In this document: positions 24,701-35,260 of the stretch, in pieces | Layout: the number at the start of each line of letters is the position of its first letter | Position numbering within the stretch: position 1 is the stretch's first letter | From: Torymus aiolomorphi | Taxonomy: Eukaryota; Arthropoda; Insecta; Hymenoptera; Torymidae | DNA: 64,000 nt | Direction: 5' to 3' | NCBI GenBank assembly: GCA_036365515.1 | Contig: CM070874.1 | Span: 220,084,942-220,148,941 of the forward strand | Notes under the pieces: generated by a model | What the model saw: the letters and a program-made list of their open reading frames with translations, nothing else | Told to the model about the DNA's origin: nothing | Database searches by the model: none | Position numbers and translations under genes: made by a program

Positions 24701-25371
24701 TATTTGGATTTTCAGAACACAAACTTTGTCTATACTGACAAGTATTACATTCATAATAAAATGTTGTCCTTAGTCCATTACGTTTTCGACCTGCATATTT
24801 TAATTGTGAATCGCATCTGTTAGCATTTGAATGGTCATCTACGATGTCTAATAATCTTTTAGAGAAATAATCGAACTCTATTATTTCTCGAACTCCGTTG
24901 ATTGTCTCGTGTTCGTGGCTATCTTTATCAATAATTGTTGATGACATAGTTAAAATTTCACTGTCTTTCAACAATTCAGAATGATCATTGTTTTTTTCAC
25001 TATCGCCGACATTAGCGCTTATATTCTCAACCTCTTCTTCATTTATTATTTTTCCATGTAAAAAAGTCTCATCATGACCTTCATACTGATCATGGTTTTC
25101 AAAGTTTGTAACATTTTGATCGATAACTTCATATGGATCATCATCACTAAAGCTACTATTATAATGCTCAATAGCACTGTCTTGTAAGTAAATTCCTGAA
25201 TAATTGTGTTCTCTAAGAATATGTGTTCGCTGTTCTACAGCAGACGAGTGCACATTTGTACTATCTGAAAGGTTTACTTCTATTTCAGATGAAAAACTTT
25301 CTTGCCTTTCTAAATTATTCTTCTTTTGAGACACGCAGGCATCCAAATTTTGACATTTATTCTCTTTTCGC
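21756..25371 (-). CDS. Composite protein: Mutator-like transposase + YqaJ-type nuclease + Ulp1-type protease
   Basis: An uninterrupted frame of about 1,200 codons. Numbering is from the TTG at 25346. Residues 1-155 are acidic and low complexity. Residues 155-620 are a Mutator-like DDE domain: CxxC at 200/203, VVVDGSW (D305), MISDGDSN (D401), RCYNHLQRN (C428, H431), NNIAESFNN (E573) and GGKRINF. Residues 710-905 are a YqaJ-type PD-(D/E)xK nuclease: HGIDHESE (E763), STPDGLI (D797), ILEIKCP (E807, K809), YYQVQGQL (Q853). Residues 1000-1196 are a Ulp1/C48-type cysteine protease: EHWRVAYY (H1090), IYDT (D1105), QQPDGVSCGVYA (Q1142, C1148). All expected catalytic residues are present. There is no ATG near the N-terminus: the first in-frame ATG is codon 134. 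A good acceptor (TTACTTCTTTAG) ends at 25372, so a 5' exon further right is likely. It is probably the catalytic gene of a DNA transposon, recently active given the intact frame. Confidence 0.85.
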
Positions 25372-26320
25372 CTAAAGAAGTAAAGAAAACCATCTATATA
25401 TATTAAGAAATTTTAGTATATATTAAAAATTATTATTATTATTTATATATTAAAAATTTATATCACTAGATCAAACGCGCGCTGCGCGCGCGGAGATGAA
25501 CGGTGCTTTGACTACAATATTCGAAAATGGAGAAATAACGTTATAATAAAAATATAAACAAACAATAAGTATCACGTTGCCACGCACATACCTACAGCAT
25601 GGCAAGGCTTTCGACCAATCAGATTGCGAATAAAACGTGAAATAACATAACCATCAATTTTAATAAAGAGGATCATTTATTTATATTAAAAAATGTTTAT
25701 TATTGATTACTATTTTATTTTATCCCCGGTGAAAATTTGTCTATTATCTCAGTAAATACAGATTCTGAAATAAAAAAAAATAAAATAGTTACTTGAAATT
25801 TTAATTCAATATTTAAAATTTCATCCCACAACAATCGTAATAAGTTGTTAAAATTTCAAATCGATTAATCAAACTCTCTCTGAGAAGTAGCGATTTAAAA
25901 AATTTGATAAAAATTTTTAAGCTCAAATATCATTGGTTGTAACAATATTTTTGGATAACGAATTCGATTCGCGGAGATAAAAACAAAGCCAAAATCCAAA
26001 TCTATGCCAAATTTAAAGACGATTGATTGACTTCTACGTCTGCTATGGTCTATAGAAAATGCACTTTTTTCAAAAATATTGTTTTTCTCAGACACAAATG
26101 AAGATAATCACTTGAAACTTTAAACCAATATTGCTCCTAACAAATTTAATAAGTGGTTGAAATTTCCAGCCGATAAGTTAAGAATTTTTTTTCGACAAAA
26201 ATCAAAGAAATTTGAACCATATCTTCTTTAATAACAAATGGCAGAAGAAAGATAATTCCATTTTTTTTTTAAATTAATTTTGATTTAATGATCTTTAAAT
26301 AAAAATTTGTTATAAGTATT
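25372..26320. other. Upstream flank of the composite gene, no gene seen
   Basis: AT-rich. A CpG-rich palindromic patch, GCGCGCTGCGCGCGC, lies at about 25478-25493, and a similar CGCGCTTCGCGCG word occurs near 49650. Any first exon and the transposon's right end should lie here. No convincing terminal inverted repeat matching the 21.65-21.75 kb side was found by eye. Confidence 0.4.
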
Positions 26321-26740
26321 AAGGGGGTCCGAAAGTCAATTAAAAATTCAAATTTCGCGCCACAATATAGCAGACGAAAAAATAAGTAATTTGCCTATAG
26401 CAAATAGTAAAAACAATATTACGGAAAACCAGGACTGCATTGCCCTCCGTTACATTATTATCTATCATTTTACAAAGTTTGAAGTTTCTATATAAATATT
26501 TCGCTGAATGGCATTTGAATAATGTCTCAAAATCAAGTAATTCAAATGCCATTCAGCGAAATATTTATATAGAAACTTCTAACTTTGTTAAATGATAGAT
26601 AATAATGTAACGGAGGGCAATGCAGTCCTGGTTTTCCGTAATATTGTTTTTACTATTTGTTATGGGCAAATTACTTATTTTTTCGTCTGCTATATTGTGG
26701 CGCGAAATTTGAATTTTTAATTGACTTTCGGACCCCCTTA
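26321..26740. mobile_element. Near-perfect palindromic MITE, 200-bp arms, 19-bp loop
   Basis: AAGGGGGTCCGAAAGTCAAT at 26321 is inverted at the right end (ATTGACTTTCGGACCCCCTT, ending 26741). The arms (26321-26520, 26540-26740) differ at only a few positions. Ends flanked by TA/TT fit a DNA-transposon MITE. The reading frames within it are mirror shadows. Confidence 0.85.
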
Positions 26741-28331
26741 AGTTATATATTTACTTTAAATTCAGAATTGTTTTTTTGATTATAAGATAAATGAAAACCA
26801 TAACAAAATAAAAAAAAAGCTTACGGCACCTCAATTCTCCTTTAGAACGAAGAAAATAAGCTTTGAATCATAAGAATCGGTCGATTGGTTCAAAAGTTAT
26901 AGCTGGTACAATACCCAGCCCCCCCCCCCCCACACACACACACACTCACGGACAGGAACATTTTTGCTCAAAAACAATAAATTTTAGTACTAAAAGTCGT
27001 TAAATATGTTTGTAAACATTTTTTATTCCAAAGAGTTTTTTCACCACTACAAAGTTTCCTCTATAAGGAAGCAATAATCAATATCAACAACTATAATGGT
27101 TTTTATATTTTGAGAACGATCCATTGGCCGATCGAGGCTTTCACAGAGAAATGATATTATTCATAATTTTTTTTAGTTTATTAGGGACCTCAAGTACAAA
27201 TACCAATTAAAAACATTTTTGCAAGAATAATAAATGCCTCATGTTTTAGGAATTGTTTTCGTGTTTTCAACATAAAGTTTAGAGTAGTATTTTCGGAAAA
27301 CCGGACAGTCTTCAACGATTATGGCCCGTTACACGCAAAAAAAGAACAGGGAACAGATACAGAAATAACATGGGTTAGTATATCTATATATATGAGGAAC
27401 ATCTCCTAGCTGTTCCTGTTCCTGTGGCCGAAGGCGAGGGTGGCAAACACGAGATGTGGGCTGGCCAATTTTACTCCCGTGGAGCGTATGCTATTTTTCC
27501 TCACACCGAGGCCGAAAATGCCACATTCCCGTTTTTGCACCGGGCGGGAATGTGGTACTTTCGGCCCGGTGTGAGGAAAAAGTAAACTTTTGGAAGAATT
27601 ATCATTTTCATAATTTAAAAAATGCATCTTTTCAGTCATTTTAACGATTATATTTTTCGTACAATATTTGTTTTGAAGAAATTAGGTTGATCATGTTTAA
27701 AAAAAAAATTTTGTAAAATTTTTTGTAAACTGTTTTTCAAGAAATTAAATGAATCATATAAATAAAATTGTGAACATAGTCTCTAAAAAATTAAATGAAA
27801 GATAAATGTCCATGAGAAACTGTCAAAGAGATTGGTAAATACTCGTACTTGCCTTATTTTAAACTTTTGTAAAAAGGTAAGTTTTTGGGGTTTTTATAAG
27901 TTTGAAACTTGTAATGTCAGAGTGCAATGAAATAAAAAAAAAACTTATTTTGCTTTATGGTTATGGAAGATGAAGGTGATTCTTTACTTTCTATGATTGA
28001 TGACTGTTAATGATAAATTAATAAATTACAAAGCAAATATTTTTTTGTACAAATAATCTAATAGTTCATAAAAAGTGGATTTAACTAAAATCCAGACTAC
28101 TGTGTTGTATGTAAAGTTGATTTTTATTTTTAATATAAAATATATAACTTTTGTTCTATTATTTGTAATTATAAATTATTCAAGATTTACACAAAATGTA
28201 CACATATATAAATGTACATAATATATGACCAATACATTGTTACTGCAAAAAAAAGAAATTTACCATTACATATTTAAAAATAAATATAACAACAATATCA
28301 CTTGTATTCTTTGTATTTCTTTTATACATAC
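26741..28331. other. Intergenic with small repeats
   Basis: Contains a C-run/CA microsatellite at 26919-26945. A 27424-27480 segment (CGAAGGCGAGGGTGGCAAA) recurs near 49930 and inverted near 57410. A GC-rich hairpin at 27494-27582 has arms TTTTCCTCACACCG / CGGTGTGAGGAAAA. At 27840-27990 there is loose similarity to the giant-palindrome-1 arm (ACTTGCCTTATTTTA, GATGAAGGTGATT). No gene. Confidence 0.5.
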
Positions 28332-28827
28332 CTTTAAGTATCCGGTCTGTCTGGAGCATTTGGATGATGTATTGTAGATTATGAACTAACCCTTACTAAC
28401 AATAATAACCATTTCATTTTCTTTATTATAAATTCATCTTCTTTGATATACATAATCTCTATTTGTAAACATTCTCTATAACAGAATATACAAATTTTAA
28501 AATGAGTTTCAGATATTTTATTTCATTCATTTATAAATAATAAAACTTACAGGCCAAACCATTTCCCAATAAATTACATCACTACAACTATCTTTAGATG
28601 AGTTGCATGACGGGTCTGTATCTATTATCTCTAATTGCTTGGCTGTGGCATCCCACTCTTTACGGTAATCAATATCAATTTGCACTCACAAAAAATCTTC
28701 TGCAGAAACATCATTAAAACCATATACTTTATAAGCATACAATCCTCCAAAACCTATTTCTTCTCGTCATCAAATCAACGTATCTTGACGTTCAATAAAT
28801 TGTTGCCACTCAGCTCCTATAAATTGA
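28332..28827 (-). pseudogene. STARD7: START-domain (STARD7-like) pseudogene, intron retained
   Basis: Exon a (28551-28827) reads EWQQFIERQDTLI, then stops, then REEIGFGGLYAYKVYG, VQIDIDYRKEWDATAKQLEI, and ends DVIYWEMVWP at donor CCT|GTAAGT. Exon b (28332-28475, acceptor GTTATAG) reads RMFTNRDYVYQRR, then ENEMVIIVSK, then HHPNAPDRPDT, ending at donor AAAG|GTATGT. These are consecutive START-domain segments of the STARD7 type, which carry phosphatidylcholine. Three in-frame TGA codons in exon a replace expected Trp/Arg positions; exon b has a stop and a frame slip. The intact intron shows it arose by DNA duplication, not retrotransposition. The N-terminal targeting region and the end of the domain are absent. 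Confidence 0.75.
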
Positions 28828-28907
28828 TTTTTTTTTGTAACTACATTTGTATTTCTGTATTGAATTACAATATTATATGATAATATGTACTTTATGAATT
28901 ATTTATA

Positions 28908-29114
28908 TTATTCTGAAGTGAAATCAGTTACAAGTTTACCTTCTTCTTGAGCCTTATAAATTGCACACTTTGCTTTATGACATTGGCAATATTGAACTCC
29001 TAGTTGATTGCTATCTATGACCAATCTTAATTTACAAGTCGAACATACTACTGTAGAATCTCTTAGTTTACGAATATATCTTGTATTTCTTGGCAATAAC
29101 AAAAGAATAAACAA
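28908..29114 (-). pseudogene. Unassigned Cys-rich exon-like segment
   Basis: The minus frame reads RYIRKLRDSTVVCSTCKLRL then QLGVQYCQCHKAKCAIYKAQ and meets a donor-like GAAG|GTAAAC. The CxxC...CxC...C spacing could bind zinc, but no family is recognised. It lies just upstream of the START pseudogene on the same strand and may or may not belong to it. Confidence 0.25.
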
Positions 29115-29278
29115 TACATTTAAATAACATTAAACTTTTGATATTTTTTAAGGAATGAAGTTTTACTAAAAATCTACCTGTACAATTCATTATCTGCTAT
29201 TCTCTCGTGTTCCCAATTATAAATTGTGACACCAACAGCTCCCACCAGAAAGTCTTTGGTATTAATTCCTTGCCACTC

Positions 29279-29985
29279 ACAAGGAGAGCACCAGGGATGC
29301 GGGTCCTGGATTTGGCTAAAACTGCAGGAGGTACTTCTTTACCACAAATAATGAGACACGTGTCATGGAGTATTTCTGAATGGGTCTTTCGTTCCGAGAT
29401 CCAAGCTATTTTATATCTAAAATGAACAATTTTTGATAAAAATGTGGTCTCTTTCTTTGGCTATAGCTTTCTGAATATTTCTGTCATATAAATGGGCTAG
29501 AGAGTTTATAAAAGAAGGCAAAAAAAGCTTTAATTTAAGCTGTATCTCATTAAAAAATGTCGATTTTTAAAAAAGTTATAGGCTATTAAAAATAGAATAA
29601 GAAAATCACTAAAATTTTCTCATTTTTTTGAAGCATTTAACGGGTGGTATTTTAAGCTATCTTCTTACTCTATTTTTAATAGCCTATAACTTTTATAAAA
29701 ATCGACATTTTTTAATGAAACACAGCTTAAATTAAAGATTCTTTTTCCTTCTTTTATAAACTCTCTAGCCCATTTACATGACAGAAATATTCAAAAAGCT
29801 ATAACCAAAGAAAGAGACCAAATTTTTATCAAAAATTGGTCATTTTAGACATAACATAGCTTGGGTCTCGGAACAAAAGGCCTATTCAGAAAAACCCCGA
29901 GACACGTGTCTTTTTATTTGTCATAAAGAAGTACCTCCTACAGTTTTAGTCAAATCCAGGACCCGCATCCCTGGTGCTCCCCTTG
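29279..29985. mobile_element. Foldback element, ~320-bp arms
   Basis: The left arm from GGAGAGCACCAGGGATGCGG (29283) to about 29602 is inverted at about 29672-29985, with a loop of about 70 bases. Inner arm words are TTATAGGCTATTAAAAATAG and its complement. No coding capacity. Confidence 0.8.
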
Positions 29986-29989
29986 TCAG

Positions 29990-30480
29990 TGCTGCTATAA
30001 ACTCAAACTGTCTCATGCAGACTCGAACAACCTGGATGCTCTGGTCTCGTATAGCCACATGCTCATCCTGCGGCTGCACCACTTGAACCTACCATGTACG
30101 CAATTACTGTTTTGGGTAAAGAAGTGTACATTTTTGACGGTTTCGCCGGCGAAGTTCGAGGTGTAGCGTCTCAACAGGATTCCAGATACGTAACGAGAAT
30201 ACATCTTGAATTATTAAATAATCACTATTTAATTACCACTACTATCAATCAATCACGCGCGAAATGCATGATTCGAGCCCAGATTACGAAAACAAAAATT
30301 TGTAGTGAAATTCAAGTACTTCTTCGAAGCAACTACAAAACAATTAAAAGCCATGGAATTTTCTGTGCTTTCGTTTTTGAGGTTATGACCCCATTAACCT
30401 ATTGTTTATTCGACGTAAAATAAGAAAAGTAGAGTCAGGCACGTACGACGCGATGCGCTCCCGCGCGCCTTGATAACGTC
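29990..30480. other. Unassigned stretch
   Basis: A plus frame at 30094-30423 has ordinary composition (KEVYIFDGFAGEVRGVA) but no recognised domain or splice support. Otherwise nothing is seen. Confidence 0.25.
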
Positions 30481-30684
30481 ACATGGAAGTGCGTCGTGCG
30501 CCGTGCGCCGCATCGTGCGCCGCGTTCCGATCGCTTGAATACAGCAACTCTATGCTGATTGGTTAATTCTCTTTTACCATCTAGTTTCGTCAAAGGAATT
30601 AACCAATCAGCATAGAGTTGCTGTATTCAAGCGATCGGAACGCGGCGCACCACGCGACGCACGGCGCACGACGCACTTCCATGT
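30481..30684. repeat. GC-rich palindrome with CCAAT core
   Basis: Arms 30481-30568 and 30597-30684 with a loop of 28 bases. The outer arms are degenerate GTGCGCCG/CGGCGCAC repeats; the inner arms carry GCTGATTGGTTAATT and its complement AATTAACCAATCAGC, placing an inverted CCAAT box on each side of the loop. Confidence 0.8.
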
Positions 30685-30750
30685 GGAAAGGACGCAAGTA
30701 CTTTAAAATTCGAAAAATAAGGTACAGCCTTTCAACGCAGTGAGGGGGCG

Positions 30751-31075
30751 TGTACATAAGCGCTGTGCTGTGCGATGCCGTGCGATGCCGTACGATGCCG
30801 TTCGATGCCGTTCGATGCCGCGCGGTGCCGCACGATTAGTGCTGCGTCCGATCCGTTGTCTAAATGGTTCAAAATAAATTGTAAGTTGTATCTCTGCATG
30901 ATTTAAATTAAATAGTTAAATAAATAATTCAGAGATACAACGTACAATTTATTTTGAACCATTTAGACAACGGATCGGACGCAGCACTAATCGTGCGGCA
31001 TCACGCGGCATCGAACGGCATCGAACGGCATCGTACGGCATCGCACGGCATCGCACAGCACAGCGCTTATGTACA
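30751..31075. mobile_element. GATGCCG foldback element, copy 2
   Basis: Same element as 15693-16010, here with complete ends: TGTACATAAGCGCTGTGC at 30751 and its complement ending at 31075. Arms are runs of GATGCCG-type 10-bp units; the AT centre is the reverse complement of copy 1, as expected for either orientation of a palindrome. Confidence 0.8.
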
Positions 31076-31474
31076 AAAACAGAAAAATCCGCATTTTAGC
31101 CCTTGTAACACGAGCATCAAAAGTTTTGTTTTCAGCGTCTACCTAAATCTTATAACATTACCATTTTAAAATTGTAATGAATGAAAAAAATTTTTATTAC
31201 AATATTGTAGTTACAAAATTTAACTTTAATTTAACTTAATTTTAATTTACAACAATATTTTAATATTATATAGTTATATAGCTACATCCTATATAGTAAT
31301 AGCTAAATCCAAAAACACATTATAAAATCGTCTTGTTATTATAAAAAGGATGTTTGAAATACTAATTGAAATACTAATTGTTTTAGTAAAAACCTCTGCC
31401 GCTAGTACGAAAGATCTGCAAGAAAAAAATTATTAAATTACTGTGTGTATACGTGTGTGTATGTGTGTGTGTAT
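31076..31474. other. 3' flank, no gene seen
   Basis: AT-rich sequence downstream of the minus-strand gene, with a short TG microsatellite at 31441-31472. No feature beyond a plausible 3' untranslated region and poly(A) site. Confidence 0.4.
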
Positions 31475-33515
31475 CTAAATTCTGAATTTACAAACCAGAT
31501 TTTCCTTTCTTGCTAGGTCTTCTTTTAAATGTAATATTTCAATATTTTTCTTTGTAAGCAAATATTTCATATTCTTTATTACTTTTTTCATCAATTTATT
31601 TCTCTGAAAAATTATTATAGTTATTACGTTTTGATTAAAACAAATTTGATAATATTAAATAAAATAAAATTCAGAGAATATATTTTCTATTTACCTTTCT
31701 TAATCGATCAATTATTATGTTTGGATCTGTATTATTTTTGTCTGTATTATTTTCTTGGCTCTAAAAATCAACAAATTTTTATTTTTATTATATACAAAAA
31801 ATAATATTGTAGTATCTTACCTCTTCGTCTCCAGAAAAACTGTTATCATTGACAAAGTCTTCTTCATTAACATGTGAACTCGTTGACAACGGTGGTTGAT
31901 GGTGTAAGAGATTTACTGATGTCGATGTCGGTTGCATCAATTGTTGGCGGGGCGGCGGGATAGATGGTTGTTGCATACGTGGTGGCCTAAATTTTGGTGG
32001 TGGCACAAGTGGCGGCGGTCGTGACGCGAATGGCGGCGGGGTACTGTAAAGTTAAGTTGTTGTTCATTTCTGTCATGATACGTTCCACATGCTTGAACAG
32101 AGGGTACGTGCATCAACGGTACGCTATTAACGTAACGTGGCATTAACAAATACTGAGTATTCTATAAAAATAAAAATATGAATTACAAAAAATCTATATT
32201 TCATTTCAAAAAGAAAAGCTATGGTTGGAGGTAAATTATAAAATAGCCAAAATTATTATTAACCTTTCTTTCTATTAAATTTGTTTTTTAGAACCGTGCA
32301 TTCAAAGGATTGGACGTTACATGTAGAACTGGTTAATAATAATTTATACTATTTTCCTTCAAAAAATTCATATTTAGGTACCTGTGAAAAGGGTGCAGAG
32401 TATCCTTGAAGTTGGGTATTAAAATTTGATGGTACCACATGTGTTGAGGAGTTCAAATGAAGCATCTGTGAAGTTGTGCAATTAGTCGATGGCGCTTGAG
32501 AGACATTATATATATTTGATTGCAATAATGTGGCATTTGACGCATGTGTAATATTATGCATTTGTTGTGAATTCATTGAATTATGTATCTGCTCTTGTGC
32601 CATTGTCGAAGAGTCCAAATGAAGCATCTGTGAAGTTGTGCAATTATTCGTTGGCGCTTGAGAGACATAATATATCTTTGATTGCAATAATGTGGCATTG
32701 GACACATGTGTAGTACTAGGCGTAGATGCATGTATCTCTTCTTGTACTATTGGGTTGGTCTCACTAATTTTATCTGTCGAGGTTGAATTATGTACTGTCT
32801 CTTGCAACGAAACGTGTAAGGTAATAGGGGTATGCATCACCTCCTGTGAAGTTGAAGTCCCTCCAGTGATTTCAGTGACTGTAGAAGTGGTAGGTATATT
32901 ATTTTGCAAAGAAGACATAGCATTTGTTGCATTGACTGTAGAAATCCTGGATGGTATCTGTTTAGTAGTAGTAGATATATTATGTTGCGAAGAAGACATA
33001 GCACTTGTTATATTAACTGTAGAAGTCTTGGATGCTATCTTCTTAGTAGTAATAGCTATATTATGTTGCGAAGAAGACATAGCATTTTTTATATTAACTG
33101 TAGATGTCCTGGTTGGTATCTGCTTTGACATTTGGAAAATTCTTTTTTCATGAGCAGAATAGCAGTTCCGTTTTGAATTAAATTTTGTCGGTTCAGGAAA
33201 GTATTCAAACTTATTGTTACGTACTACCTGTAAAAGGAAAAATACTTATATGAAAAAATACACATGTAAAACATAGATTTATTTTAATTAGAATTCTGAA
33301 ATAAATTACGTTTGCATAAGTCATTGGTTTTGTCTGACGCTTATCTGCAGACTCTTCTGTCAATTCGGAGGATTTACGTTTGCCTGTAATAAATAATATT
33401 ATTATTTTCCTACGCAAGATTAAAATATTTTGTAATATTACGATATTTATTTACTCTTGAGTTAATAAATATAAAATAAGAAAAAATTGCACTTACTTCT
33501 TGTAGATCCAGCCAT
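31475..33515 (-). CDS. Spliced gene for a Ser/Thr/Asn-rich repeat protein with a C-terminal coiled coil
   Basis: ATG at 33515. Exons on minus: 33497-33515, 33310-33383, 32382-33227, one or two exons within 31821-32161, 31695-31760, and 31475-31603 (stop TAG). Each junction except those in 31821-32161 has GT-AG ends and keeps frame. Protein, in order: basic start MAGSTRSKRKSSELTEE; three ~27-residue repeats (STVNITSAMSSSQHNI type); two ~45-residue repeats (SNATLLQS...TNNCTTSQMLHL); a Pro-rich segment (PPPKFRPPRMQQPSIPPPRQ); an acidic NDNSFSGDEE; and a Lys/Leu-rich helix to the end (MKYLLTKKNIEILHLKEDLA). No catalytic domain is recognised. Repeats and low complexity suggest a scaffold or nuclear protein. 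In 31821-32161 the frame must change, so an intron is required there but its ends are unclear. Confidence 0.6.
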
Positions 33516-35260
33516 TGTTTTGTACGTTGATGCTTTTATCCTTCGCACCACGGTAAAATAACTTAACGCAAATTTATACGAGCTCTTTGAAAAACTTATA
33601 TCTAACACAGGCGCAAATCAATTTAGCTATAGCATTTAGATCTTTAAATTAACATTCGGGCACTTCAATGATGAAACACTGGGACCGTGAACACTCCAAA
33701 CGAAGGAGGGAATTTTATTTTATAAGGTATCGGCACTATGCGGTGTCGTTGAAGGGAATGAATGTACCCTTAGAGCTGCCATGTTTGTTTTTTTACCACG
33801 CGTTATATATCTATATATATGAAAGATCGTTGCTCTCAGAATACATCAACCAGAGGGCGCATTGCAATTTGAAACAACTGACTAGTACTGCCTAGTTACA
33901 ACGAGAAAGAACACTGTTCACTCTTCTCAGAAAAAGATCGAACGCATATGTTTAAAACGCGGTTACAATTACCAAAATAGTATGGATTTTTATATTACTT
34001 ACAAGAAAAAAACCTCAATTTGCGTACACAAAAAATGTAATGCGACAAATAATGACGAGAAATTTCACGTCAACATTGGATACTTTTGAGGAGCTTTCGG
34101 AATTCACGCGAATTAGTCCAATTTTCGGACTAATAATTTTCGCGCCTTTTGGCGTTACGAATTAATTTCCACATGGAAAAATAATAGTGGGCATACGACG
34201 CTAGGTACTTATCATCTGTATATTGATAAAGAATGAAATGGGCAGCACAAAAAAGAAAACGGTATAATTGATTTCTAAAAAATTTGTTACTTACAGAAAC
34301 CTTTTTCTTCGACATGCCCAAGATCTTGATCGATTGCGACTAACGTTGTCTTTCCTTTTATTTCCCATATTATATTGATTATATTGAACGTAACATTTAG
34401 TTTTAAGATTGAAAAGAAGTACTAGTGATTAATAATTATAGTAAAAAGCGATTGTTCTACCTAATGAGTTAATGACAATAGCGCTTATAATTAATTGTTG
34501 TATAGGTGTAGCTAACATGAGCAGTATCAGAAGAACTCACCACAGAAGTGTAGACTATTACTGCGATATAATCCATTCATTGCCCTTTTGTTTTTAATCT
34601 ATAATATAGATACGGGACTGTGCTCATACTGTGCTTGTAACAAACCTTGCATACTGTGACCGTCATTAAACATTAGCGTACATACATGTTGCGTCACAGA
34701 GAAACTGCTAAAATTTGCAAAAAAGATGTATAACCATAATGCAAAAAATAGACGGTTAGATTAAATTTAATTATTAATTTGAATTATGAAAAATGCTACA
34801 TAATCCTGATAAAAAATTTCTTTATATATATATATATATATCAAGGAGCGTGGGAGCGCTCCGAAGGCAAGTATCTGTCCAATGTAGAAAAAGTCTGAGG
34901 GTCGACCGCGCTACATATACTTTGAAATGGGTGCCCGAGAAATTAAAAGATTTTATACAATTTTCAAGTATAATTAAGATAGTATTGATTGATTCAAGAG
35001 GATTATTTTTTTTTGATAGTATGAAAAAATGAAAAAATCCATGTGCTACAGCTTCAGAAAAATTATGAATTTTAATGAATTTTAAAACTTAATTTTTTAT
35101 AAAAATAAAATAAAAAATAGATAAAAAATAGATGTTAAATTTTTTTTTTAAATAAATTCTAAATTTATTTGCAAAAAATTGTTTTTATTCAAACCCAATA
35201 CAGTGAAAAATATATAAAAAATAAATAAAAATAATACATAAAAATATATAATATATTTTA
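33516..35260. other. Intergenic, no gene seen
   Basis: 33516-33640 is the upstream flank of the preceding gene. On minus at about 34314 an ATG opens a seven-codon piece (MSKKKVS) followed at once by a GTAAGT donor, so a stray first exon is possible. A TA microsatellite lies at 34826-34842. The rest is AT-rich. Confidence 0.4.

Noticed and set aside
32692..33153. 153-codon plus frame
   Set aside because: Antisense shadow of the repeat-protein exon, whose minus-strand splice junctions keep frame.
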